Positions 6,215 to 13,369 of a DNA stretch of 64,000 nucleotides are shown here, in pieces. The stretch lies in the NCBI GenBank assembly GCA_963851085.1, contig CAWKNX010000010.1, positions 558,001 to 622,000 on the forward strand, given 5' to 3'. Position 1 is the stretch's first letter. Each line of letters opens with the position of its first letter. The DNA is from DATFVJ01 sp963851085. Its GTDB lineage: Bacteria; Actinomycetota; Actinomycetes; Streptosporangiales; Streptosporangiaceae. A program made the translations under genes and the position numbers. The notes beneath the pieces were generated by a model. It did not search any database. It was not told the origin of the DNA and was given only the letters and a program-made list of their open reading frames with translations.

Positions 6215-6267
6215 TGAGCCAGCACGGCAGCCTGAGCCAGCACGGCAGCCTGAGCCAGCACGGCCAG
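6215..6267. repeat. 18-bp tandem repeat, nearly three copies
   Basis: Unit TGAGCCAGCACGGCAGCC at 6215-6232 and 6233-6250, followed by a diverged third copy to about 6267. It fills the gap between the YgjP-like gene and the next ORF. Confidence 0.85.
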
Positions 6268-6299
6268 CACCGTTGAACGCCCCGCATTCTGTCCGGAGG

Positions 6300-6977
6300 A
6301 TGGCGGCCGTTCTCGTCACACCGGCCGTGCGGTGCGCCGCGCCGTCCGGCGTTGCTCCGGAAGAATTCGGCTTGGCCCTGGTCGAGGACTCGTGTGACCT
6401 CGTGGCAGAGCTCGAACTCGTGGCTCCGGCGGTCGCGGTGAGCCATGATGCGGAGCATGAGCTAGGCGGGCGCGCGGTGGCGGAGTTCGTGTGGCCGGGA
6501 ACCGCGCTGCTGCGGCTCGCTCCCGCCGACGACGTCGGGCTCGGGCTGGTGGGCCAGACCCTGCGGTCCCTGGCCGCTCTCGGCGCCAAGCAGGCAGTAG
6601 TGCTTGCCGCCGACGCACCTGATCTGCCGGTGTTGCTGATCGGCAAGCTATTCAGGGCACTTGGCGGCGCGACGCGGCGCGGCGATGTGGCGGTTTGCCC
6701 GGCCGAGGGCGGCGGCCTCGTCGCGCTTGCCGCCTGGCTGCCGCTCGCTGACTGGGTTCTCGGGATCGTCGCTGCTCAGCATCTGCGCGACAGGCAGGTC
6801 GAGCTCGACCTGCCTGATGCCACTGACCGTTTGCGCCGCCTCGCCCCCCGCCGGAGCGCGCTGCAGGTGGTTCCGGGTTGGCATCGCTTGCGCTCACCGG
6901 TCGATCTGGGTCGCCTCGACCCAGGGCTCGAGGGCTGGACGGCGACCCGCAGCGTCCTGCGGTCTGGTCGGCCGTGA
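6300..6977 (+). CDS. DUF2064 family protein (GT-A-like nucleotidyltransferase fold)
   Basis: The product (225 aa from ATG 6300) resembles DUF2064/TIGR04282 proteins, which have a GT-A fold related to MobA and glycosyltransferases. The best motif is VVLAADAPDLP (100-110), where the family has a conserved DxxDLP-like metal/nucleotide segment, and the chain has alternating hydrophobic beta strands throughout. The biochemical role of the family is not firmly known. An in-frame TTG at 6273 would add nine residues but lacks a ribosome binding site; GGAGG directly abuts ATG 6300, which is unusually close, so the start is uncertain. Upstream are short tandem repeats. It is unlikely to be FbiD/CofC, which needs clear CofC motifs that I do not see. 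Confidence 0.7.
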   Translation: MAAVLVTPAVRCAAPSGVAPEEFGLALVEDSCDLVAELELVAPAVAVSHDAEHELGGRAVAEFVWPGTALLRLAPADDVGLGLVGQTLRSLAALGAKQAVVLAADAPDLPVLLIGKLFRALGGATRRGDVAVCPAEGGGLVALAAWLPLADWVLGIVAAQHLRDRQVELDLPDATDRLRRLAPRRSALQVVPGWHRLRSPVDLGRLDPGLEGWTATRSVLRSGRP

Positions 6978-7193
6978 GGCCGCCGACGACCCCGTCTGCC
7001 GTATCGCAAGCCGTGTGCCGCGAACTCGGCAGCTCGACGGATAACGGGCCTGTCTGCCCCGCCCCAACACCCGATTTACCGCAGTGGGCGGGATCGACGT
7101 CGCGTAGGCTCTGCGTGGCGTGATGGTCCGGCTGCCTCGGCCAGGCCGGCCAGATCTGCCAGGTCGGGCGGATCCGCGAAATCGGCGAGATCG

Positions 7194-7229
7194 GCCAGAT
7201 CAGCAGGGTCAGCCAGATCAGCAGGGTCG
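7194..7229. repeat. 18-bp direct repeat upstream of the GDT1-like gene
   Basis: GCCAGATCAGCAGGGTCA at 7194-7211 is followed by a copy differing in the last base (7212-7229). Degenerate copies extend upstream to about 7145. The rest of the 283-bp gap (6978-7260) shows no gene. Confidence 0.8.
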
Positions 7230-7260
7230 GCTGCTTCGCGATCAGTAGGAGCCGGTCACG

Positions 7261-7845
7261 GTGAACGTCGCCGTCGTGGCAACGGTGTTTGCGCTGATCT
7301 TCACGGCGGAATTGCCGGACAAGACCGCGCTTGCGAGCCTGATTCTCGGGACCCGGTACCGGCCGCTTTACGTGTTCGTGGGCGTCGCTGCCGCCTTCGC
7401 TGTGCACGCGATGATCGCGGTGGCGGCTGGGAGCATCCTCGGAATGCTTCCGCACCGGTTGCTCGAGCTGATCGTCGGGGTCGTGTTCCTGATCGGGGCC
7501 GCAGTCCTGCTGCGCAGCAACACCGGGATCGAGGAAGGGCCCAGCTTCAAGAAGCCGTCCCGCACCTCATTCATCAGGGTTTCCACCGCCAGCTTCGGCG
7601 TGATCATGTTGGCCGAGCTTGGCGACATGACGCAGATCATTACGGCAAATCTCGCGGCGAAGTATCACGACCCGGCAGCGGTTCTGCTCGGCGCGGTGCT
7701 CGCGTTGTGGGCGGCGGCGGCAGTGGCCATTCTCGGCGGCCGCGGCCTGGTGCGTTTCGTGCCGCTGACGCTGATCGCGCGTCTGTCAGCCGCCGTGATG
7801 GTCGTGCTCGGCGTCATCAGCATCGCCGGCGCGGTCAAGGGCTGA
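7261..7845 (+). CDS. TMEM165/GDT1 (UPF0016) family cation transporter
   Basis: The 194-residue integral membrane protein has about six hydrophobic segments and two copies of the family motif: E17-LPDKT (17-22) in the first half and E118-LGDMT (118-123) in the second, normally written E-x-G-D-[KR]-[TS]. GDT1 proteins form an antiparallel two-module carrier for Mn2+ and Ca2+ (Mn2+ export in bacteria such as MneA). The first motif has Pro in place of Gly and the second Met in place of Lys/Arg; such variation is seen in bacterial members. GTG 7261 is preceded by AGGAG at 7247-7251. The 3' end overlaps the end of the convergent NUDIX gene by 11 bp. Confidence 0.9.
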   Translation: MNVAVVATVFALIFTAELPDKTALASLILGTRYRPLYVFVGVAAAFAVHAMIAVAAGSILGMLPHRLLELIVGVVFLIGAAVLLRSNTGIEEGPSFKKPSRTSFIRVSTASFGVIMLAELGDMTQIITANLAAKYHDPAAVLLGAVLALWAAAAVAILGGRGLVRFVPLTLIARLSAAVMVVLGVISIAGAVKG

Positions 7846-8509
7846 GCGCGCAAGCGCGGGCGACCAGTCTGCGCACCGCGTCATCGGCCGACAGGGGCAG
7901 CGAGTCGACCGGCCACCACCGAAGATCATCCGACTCGTCGCTGCGGACGGGACGGGCGCCGGGCGGAGCCACCGCTGCGAACTGCACATCCAGGTGCCAC
8001 GTCCAGCCCGCGGGCCCAGCCGGCTCCAGCGGCCCGACCCGGTCAGCCGCCCGGACCCGGTCAGCCAGGCCCGCCGCACCGGCCGGGCGAGCCGTACTCG
8101 CCGCTTCACCCGCGGCGGGCGACAGCCCCGGCGGGGGTGCGGCGAGCCCGCAGCGGACAGCGTGCAGATCAAGATTGACCAGACCCTCCACAAGGGCGAG
8201 ATCCGTGATCGCAGACTCCTCGGTAGCTTCGCGCAGCGCAGCCGCCGCCAGTGTCGTGTCTCCTGGCTCGCAGTGGCCGCCAAGCTGGAGCCATCGGCCG
8301 ACCTTGCCGTGCAGGGTCAGCAGCACGCGCCGCCGCGGCGCGTCGAGAACGGCGGCGCTCGCCGTCACGTGCCCGGGCGCGCAAGCCCGCGACAGGCCGT
8401 CGGGAAACGCGCGCAGGTGGGCGAGGAAAAGGTCGCGCAGCTCCTGCTGCTCATCATCTGGCGGCGGCCAGCCCGCCAGGGCCTTAACGGCTTCCGTGTG
8501 CAGGCTCAC
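7835..8509 (-). CDS. NUDIX hydrolase
   Basis: The 224-residue protein has a NUDIX core with GGHCEPGD followed by ALREATEES, corresponding to the GX5EX7REUXEEXGU box with Asp in the first acidic position, a variant common in actinobacterial members. NUDIX enzymes cleave nucleoside diphosphates linked to another moiety. The substrate cannot be read from the sequence. A low-complexity Ala/Pro/Gly insert (about 125-165) interrupts the second half of the fold. The start codon overlaps the stop of the upstream DUF2342 gene (ATGA), so the pair is coupled, and the 3' end overlaps the GDT1-like gene by 11 bp. Confidence 0.85.
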   Translation of the reverse strand: MSLHTEAVKALAGWPPPDDEQQELRDLFLAHLRAFPDGLSRACAPGHVTASAAVLDAPRRRVLLTLHGKVGRWLQLGGHCEPGDTTLAAAALREATEESAITDLALVEGLVNLDLHAVRCGLAAPPPGLSPAAGEAASTARPAGAAGLADRVRAADRVGPLEPAGPAGWTWHLDVQFAAVAPPGARPVRSDESDDLRWWPVDSLPLSADDAVRRLVARACALSP

Positions 8510-10071
8510 CCTTGAGCCGGTGGCTCGCTGCCAGGTTCGCCTTCGGCGTTCTCATCGCCGCCCGCGCCTGCACCGCCCGGGTCACCGGCATCCGGTCCAG
8601 CGGCGTCCGCTGGAGCCGCGCTGTCGGCCAGGTTGCCGCGCTGCTCGTCCTCGAGCGCGGAGATGTCGAGCTCCTTTCGCCCGCGGACGAAACCAGCGGG
8701 GTCGTCGAAGTCATCGGAATCCGGCAGCAGATCAGGATGGGCCCAGATGGCGTCGCGGCCGGCCGCGCCGCGTTCCTCGGTGAGCCCGCGCCAGATCGCG
8801 GCGGCCTCACGCAGCCTGCGTGGCCGAAGTTCCAGGCCGACCAGGGTGGCGAAGGTCCGCTCGGCCGGGCCGCCGGTCGCGCGGCGGCGGCGAACCGCCT
8901 CGGCGAGAGCGGCAGATGCGGGCAGCCGCCTGCTGGCGGCGTCGTCAACGACCGTGGCGACCCATCCCTCCACGAGGGCGAGTGCGGTCTCGAGACGGGC
9001 GAGCGCCGCCGTCTGCCGCGGTGTCTCCTCTGGGCGCATGAATGTGCCACCTGACATCGCCTCTTGCAGCGCCTCCGGATTGGTGAGGTCGATCTCCGTG
9101 AGTGACTGCTGAAGCCGTGAGGTATCCACGGTGATGCCTTTGGCATATTCGTCGACCGCACCGAACAGGTGGGCCCGCAGCCAGGGAACGTGGGCGAAAA
9201 GCCGGTGATGCGCCGCCTCACGGAGCGCCAGGAAGAGCCGGACCTCACCATCCGGCACGGAAAGGCCCGAGCCGAAGGCCGCGACGTTGGCGGGGATCAA
9301 GGCGGCGGTGCCCTCAGGGCCGACCGGCAAACCGACATCGGTGGAGCTGACGACCTCGAGCGCGAGCGCGCCGACCGCCTGGCCCGTCTGGCTGGCGACG
9401 ACCAGGCCGCCGATCTGCCGCACCAGGCCCAGCATGGGTCCTGCCATGGCCTGCAACTGCGCACGGAGGTCGTCCCCGGCATCGCCCGCCTCACCGCCGA
9501 GTGTTTCTGAGCCGAGTGTCTCGGTTCCGGCGGTCAAAGCGCCGCTCATCGTCTCGACCGCCTTGGCGGCGATGGGGTCGCACAGCTTCGACCAGACGGG
9601 AAGCGTTGCCTCGACCCACTCCGACCGGCTCCAGGCCTTGGCGGCGCGGACGCCGGAAGGGAACGTCGTGACGTCGTCGAGCCACAGGTCGGCGAGCCTG
9701 AGCGCTTGGGCGATCTCCTCGGACTGCGGAGCGAGGATGCTCGCGTCGCCCTGGGCAGAGACGGTGTGCCTGGCCACATTCGTAGCGAGGTCCCAGTTCA
9801 CCGGCCCACCCTGCCACGACATCAGGTCGGCGAACTGACGCAGCGCGTCGGCGAACTGCTGCGGGTTGCCGAACATCGCCATCGGGTCCGGTGGCATTGG
9901 CTGGCCCGGCGTGCCCGGCCCCGAATCGCCAGGTCCGGAGCCGCCTGGCCCGGAGCCGCCTGGCCCGGAGCCGCCTGGCCCGGAGCCGCCTGGCCCGGAA
10001 CCGCTTGATTCACCGCCACCTGGCTCGCGCTCTGGCTCGGGTAGGCCGAACCCGAAAGGGGTGTCACCCAT
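8506..10071 (-). CDS. DUF2342 family protein (zinc-dependent metalloprotease-like)
   Basis: The 521-residue product matches the actinobacterial DUF2342/TIGR03624 family (Rv3195-like), annotated as zinc-dependent metalloprotease or coenzyme F420-associated hydrolase. Visible family segments are ADLMSWQGGPVNWDLA, LREAAHHRLFAHVPWLRAHL and GDEYAKGI-like VDEYAKGITVD. I do not see a canonical HExxH, so peptidase activity is not demonstrated. The N-terminus holds five copies of a GPGGS repeat encoded by a 15-bp tandem repeat (about 9930-10005), and the C-terminus is an acidic Gly/Ala-rich tail; both are probably disordered. It is coupled by a 4-nt overlap to the NUDIX gene and is divergent from the SDR gene. 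Confidence 0.85.
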   Translation of the reverse strand: MGDTPFGFGLPEPEREPGGGESSGSGPGGSGPGGSGPGGSGPGGSGPGDSGPGTPGQPMPPDPMAMFGNPQQFADALRQFADLMSWQGGPVNWDLATNVARHTVSAQGDASILAPQSEEIAQALRLADLWLDDVTTFPSGVRAAKAWSRSEWVEATLPVWSKLCDPIAAKAVETMSGALTAGTETLGSETLGGEAGDAGDDLRAQLQAMAGPMLGLVRQIGGLVVASQTGQAVGALALEVVSSTDVGLPVGPEGTAALIPANVAAFGSGLSVPDGEVRLFLALREAAHHRLFAHVPWLRAHLFGAVDEYAKGITVDTSRLQQSLTEIDLTNPEALQEAMSGGTFMRPEETPRQTAALARLETALALVEGWVATVVDDAASRRLPASAALAEAVRRRRATGGPAERTFATLVGLELRPRRLREAAAIWRGLTEERGAAGRDAIWAHPDLLPDSDDFDDPAGFVRGRKELDISALEDEQRGNLADSAAPADAAGPDAGDPGGAGAGGDENAEGEPGSEPPAQG

Positions 10072-10145
10072 CCGTGTGACCTCTCAGGCAGGATGGAAGG
10101 GTCATGTTTACTGTGCTAGTCACGTTATCCCGGGAGCGACACAGG

Positions 10146-11375
10146 GTGAGTACCTCTGGTGGCCAGGTTCGCCCACGGCGCAGCGGCAGGCAGCGCGCTG
10201 ATGCCGCGGCGCCGCCTGCCACGGCACCGGTGAGCCCACCGCCGTCCCGCGTGGGGCAGGGGGCGCCGCCTGCCCAGACCGCGCGGAGCCGTGACCGCCG
10301 TGCCGCTCGCGGCCCGGGTCCCGTTGTGGCCGTGACCGGCGCGGCCCAGGGCCTGGGCCATGCGCTCGCGGCGAGGCTTGCCGCGTCACGGCGGGTTAAG
10401 AAGGTGGTGGCGATAGACGACCACCGTGGCGAGGTCACCGGGGTCGTCTGGCGCGTGGTGGACGTGCGTGACCCGGTGCTGGCCGGCCGTCTCGCCGGGG
10501 TGGACGTGGTGGTGCATACCGACCTGGAACTGGCGCCCGACTGTGACGACAGGGAACGCCGGGCGTTCAACGTACGCGGTGCGCAGACGGTCCTCACCGC
10601 CGCGGCGGCGGAGGGCGTCGGCCGGGTGGTGCTTGTGACCAGCGCGATGGTGTACGGCGCCCGCCCTGACAACCCGGTTCCGCTTGCCGAAGAGGCGCCG
10701 CTGCAGGCCGATCAGGACGCCAGCATCGCCGGTGACCTGATCGAGATCGAGCACCTGGCACGGCGGGCGCCGCGCGCCTACCCCGGCATGCAGGTCACCG
10801 TGGTGCGACCGGCGGCACTCGTCGGCGAGGACGTGGACACGCTAATCACCAGGCATTTCGAGGCGCCGAGGCTGCTCACGGTGAAGGGCTGCGCCACCCG
10901 CTGGCAGTTCTGCCACGTTGACGATCTCGTCTCCGCGCTCGAACTCGCGGTCACCGGTGAGGTGACAGGCGAGTTCGCGGTCGGCTGCGACGGCTGGCTG
11001 GAGCAGGACCGGGTCGAGGAACTGAGCGGGCTGCGCAGGATCGAACTGCCGGCCGGCTTCACGTTCGGCACCGTACAGCGCCTGCACCGGGCGGGGATCA
11101 CCCCGGCTCCCGCGACGGATCTGCACTACGTGGTCTACCCGTGGGTCGTGGACTGCGCGGCCCTGCGTGCTGCGGGCTGGCGGCCCGCCTACGACAACGA
11201 GACCGCACTCGCCGTGCTGCTCGCGCAGCGTGCCGGGCACCACGCGGTGGCCGGCCGGAGGCTGGCGCGCAAGGAGGCGACGATCACCGCCGCAGGTGCG
11301 GCGGGCGCGACCGTCGCGGTGATCGGCACCGCCGCGATCGTCCGCCGCGCCCGCCGTCGCCGACGCGGCGGTTAA
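10146..11375 (+). CDS. NAD-dependent epimerase/dehydratase-like SDR protein
   Basis: The product (409 aa from GTG 10146) has an extended-SDR Rossmann start VVAVTGAAQGLGHALA, a D-V-R-D strand (VVDVRDPVLAG) and the active-site region VTSAMVYGARPDNPVPL, typical of sugar-nucleotide epimerase-like enzymes. The usual Lys of YxxxK is not at its standard place, so catalysis is uncertain. The first 70 residues are a basic, Pro/Ala-rich extension, and the C-terminus has a hydrophobic helix (AAGAAGATVAVIGTAAIV) ending in an Arg cluster, suggesting membrane attachment. GTG 10146 has GGGAG 10 nt upstream; an ATG at 10104 in frame is only 33 bp from the divergent DUF2342 gene. The neighbourhood is conserved in actinobacteria. 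Confidence 0.8.
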   Translation: MSTSGGQVRPRRSGRQRADAAAPPATAPVSPPPSRVGQGAPPAQTARSRDRRAARGPGPVVAVTGAAQGLGHALAARLAASRRVKKVVAIDDHRGEVTGVVWRVVDVRDPVLAGRLAGVDVVVHTDLELAPDCDDRERRAFNVRGAQTVLTAAAAEGVGRVVLVTSAMVYGARPDNPVPLAEEAPLQADQDASIAGDLIEIEHLARRAPRAYPGMQVTVVRPAALVGEDVDTLITRHFEAPRLLTVKGCATRWQFCHVDDLVSALELAVTGEVTGEFAVGCDGWLEQDRVEELSGLRRIELPAGFTFGTVQRLHRAGITPAPATDLHYVVYPWVVDCAALRAAGWRPAYDNETALAVLLAQRAGHHAVAGRRLARKEATITAAGAAGATVAVIGTAAIVRRARRRRRGG

Positions 11376-11470
11376 CCGGCCGCACGGCGTTTCCTTCACT
11401 ACCCGCCCGGAACCCCCGCCGCGCCCCGCACCCACGAACGGCGCGCCGCGCGGCAGCCTTAGGGCTCTGC

Positions 11471-11588
11471 CAGCCCGGGGGGCCGACGCCCCGGAACCCC
11501 CCGATTCACCAGCCCGGGGGGCCGACGCCCCGGAACCCCCCCGATTCACCAGCCCGGGGGGCCGACGCCCCGGAACCCCCCGATTCAC
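11471..11588. repeat. Three tandem copies of a 39-bp GC-rich repeat
   Basis: Copies at 11471-11509, 11510-11549 (one extra C) and 11550-11588. Each contains CCCGGGGGGCC facing GCCCCGG and ends CCCCCCGATTCAC. Related single copies lie at 48729-48766 and 50945-50985, all in gaps between genes. The core can form a hairpin and resembles terminator-like intergenic sequences common in high-GC actinomycetes. Confidence 0.9.
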
Positions 11589-11605
11589 CAGCCCGGTCGG
11601 GCCGG

Positions 11606-11611
11606 TACCGT
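11606..11611 (+). promoter_or_regulatory. -10 box TACCGT, moaE (leaderless)
   Basis: TACCGT ends 7 nt before GTG 11619, so transcription would begin at or next to the start codon. No Shine-Dalgarno precedes that GTG. No good -35 is visible. Confidence 0.45.
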
Positions 11612-11618
11612 GTGCTGG

Positions 11619-12041
11619 GTGGGAGTCGTCCGGTTGATCGGGATACGCGCCGAGCCGCTGTCGGTTGACGAGGTGCTCGCCGCGGTCGCCGACGCGGGAG
11701 CGGGCGGCACTGTGGTATTCACCGGCCAGGTCCGTGACTCCGATCACGGGCGCGGCGTGACCCGCCTGTCGTACACCGCGCACGGGTCGGCGGCCGACGA
11801 ACTGCGCCGCGTGGCGGAGAAGGTCGCGGCGGAGTCTGGCGCGCTCGCGATCGCGGCCGTGCACCGCACTGGAGAACTCGCAATCGGCGATCTCGCCGTG
11901 GTGGTCGCCGTGTCCTGCCCACACCGCGCGGAGGCGTTCGCCGCCTGCCGTGCGCTGATAGACGAGCTCAAGGCCACTGTCCCGATCTGGAAGCACCAGC
12001 AGTTCGATGACGGTGGCAGCGAGTGGGTCGGCAGTGCGTGA
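11619..12041 (+). CDS. moaE: Molybdopterin synthase large subunit MoaE
   Basis: The 140-residue product is a full-length MoaE. The subunit binds precursor Z (cPMP) and, with the thiocarboxylated MoaD, inserts the dithiolene sulphurs to make molybdopterin. Visible active-site segments: VVFTGQVRDSDHGRGV (conserved Arg), VSCPHRAEAFAAC (conserved His-Arg) and the catalytic Lys in TVPIWKHQQF. The start could be GTG 11610, GTG 11619 or TTG 11634; GTG 11619 is preferred because the TACCGT -10 box places the transcript start there. No moaD or other moa gene is adjacent. Its position upstream of the PDZ/Lon-like protease gene is as I remember for several actinomycetes. Confidence 0.92.
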   Translation: MGVVRLIGIRAEPLSVDEVLAAVADAGAGGTVVFTGQVRDSDHGRGVTRLSYTAHGSAADELRRVAEKVAAESGALAIAAVHRTGELAIGDLAVVVAVSCPHRAEAFAACRALIDELKATVPIWKHQQFDDGGSEWVGSA

Positions 12042-12106
12042 CTGCCAGCGAACGGGTTGGCCGTGCGCGACTGGCGGTGCACGACCGGCAGAGCGTGACA
12101 GTGGCA

Positions 12107-12112
12107 TAGTCT
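12107..12112 (+). promoter_or_regulatory. -10 box TAGTCT of the PDZ/Lon-like gene (leaderless)
   Basis: TAGTCT lies 7 nt before ATG 12120, and there is no ribosome binding site, the pattern of a leaderless actinobacterial transcript. Confidence 0.55.
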
Positions 12113-12119
12113 TCCGTGC

Positions 12120-13151
12120 ATGTCGCGACGCGCCCTGACGATGCTCGTCGCCGGGATCAGCGCCGCCGTCCTGGCCCTGACCGGTGCCGTGCTGCCCGTT
12201 CCTTACGTGGTGCTGAGCCCGGGTCCGACGTTCAACACGCTCGGCGCGGTGAACGGCAAACCGCTGATCGTTGTCTCCGGCCACCAGGTATATCCGACGG
12301 CGGGGCACCTCAATCTGGTGACGGTCAGCTACCAGGGTGGCCCGGGGGACGAGATAAACCTCTACACGGCGCTCAGGTCCTGGCTGTCGCCGCACGAGGC
12401 GGTCGTGCCCCAGGAGGAGCTGTTCGGCACCAACTCTAACCCGCAGCAGGTGCAGAAGCAGAACGTCCAGGAGATGACCGACTCGCAGCAGCTCGCCACC
12501 GCGGCGGCGCTGAACGAGCTCAAGATCGGCTTCACCAGAGTCGTGATCGTCACGAAGACGGTGAAGGGGCTGCCCGCCTACAACGTCCTGCGCGCGGGTG
12601 ATGCGATCACGGCGGTCGACGGCACCCCTGCGACGTCAGCGGACAAGGCCGCGAGCCTGATCCGCGCACGTCGCCCCGGTGCGCCGGTCGAGCTGACGAT
12701 CTCCAGGAACGGGCAGAAGAAGACCGTGCGGCTCGTGAGCAAATCGCAGTCCGGCCAGGCGGCAATCGGTGTGTACGTCAAAGACCAGTTCAAGTTCCCT
12801 TTTTCCGTCCAGATCAGGGTCGGGGACATCGGTGGCCCGAGCGCGGGGATGATGTTCGCGCTCGGCCTGGTCGACAAGCTGAGTCCGGACAACCTGACCG
12901 GTGGCAGGTTCATTGCGGGTACCGGTGAGATCGACGCCAACGGGAATGTCGGCGCGATCGGCGGCATACAGCAGAAGATGGTCGGCGCGCGCAACGAGGG
13001 CGCTACGATCTTCCTGGCTCCGGCGAGCGACTGCTCGGACGTACGTGGCAACATCCCGCCCGGCCTGCGAGTCGTCAAGGTGAGCACACTCGGCCAGGCC
13101 GTACAGGACCTGGATGCGATCAAGGCGGGCAGGCCGGTGCCGTCGTGTTAG
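12120..13151 (+). CDS. Membrane-anchored PDZ domain, Lon-like (S16) protease
   Basis: The 343-residue protein has an N-terminal membrane anchor (LTMLVAGISAAVLALTGAVL, 6-25), a PDZ domain in the middle (about 125-215; GLPAYNVLRAGDAITAVDG) and a C-terminal Lon proteolytic domain with the Ser-Lys dyad S241 (GGPSAGMMFAL) and K286 (GGIQQKMVGA). This is the Rv3194c/YlbL-like family, extracytoplasmic proteases without an ATPase domain. The substrates in actinobacteria are not known to me. The gene is predicted to be leaderless. It precedes the UPF0182 gene, an order conserved in actinobacteria (Rv3194c-Rv3193c). Confidence 0.93.
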   Translation: MSRRALTMLVAGISAAVLALTGAVLPVPYVVLSPGPTFNTLGAVNGKPLIVVSGHQVYPTAGHLNLVTVSYQGGPGDEINLYTALRSWLSPHEAVVPQEELFGTNSNPQQVQKQNVQEMTDSQQLATAAALNELKIGFTRVVIVTKTVKGLPAYNVLRAGDAITAVDGTPATSADKAASLIRARRPGAPVELTISRNGQKKTVRLVSKSQSGQAAIGVYVKDQFKFPFSVQIRVGDIGGPSAGMMFALGLVDKLSPDNLTGGRFIAGTGEIDANGNVGAIGGIQQKMVGARNEGATIFLAPASDCSDVRGNIPPGLRVVKVSTLGQAVQDLDAIKAGRPVPSC

Positions 13152-13369
13152 CGGCCGTGGCAGCGCGGGCCACAGCCCGCGGACGTCACCGATGCCCGCT
13201 CGCGGGCGTCGCGTACGGAACCGACCGCGGTCCCGGTAAGTTTCCATCAAGTCGGACTAGTGTGTGCGGGGCCGCTCACGACGGCCGAGAGCCGCCGGGC
13301 GCCACTGGGCGTCAGGGTCATCGATCGCACGGGTCGGCGTCAAACGTTTCTGTGACGTGAGGGGGAGGC

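Noticed and set aside
6300..6977. fbiD/cofC (missing F420 guanylyltransferase)
   Set aside because: The protein is better explained as DUF2064; CofC-specific motifs are not visible, although the fold class is related.
10842..12395. 517-codon minus-strand frame opposite SDR/moaE/protease genes
   Set aside because: Spans three well supported plus-strand genes and the 39-bp repeat; Arg/Gly/His-rich shadow.
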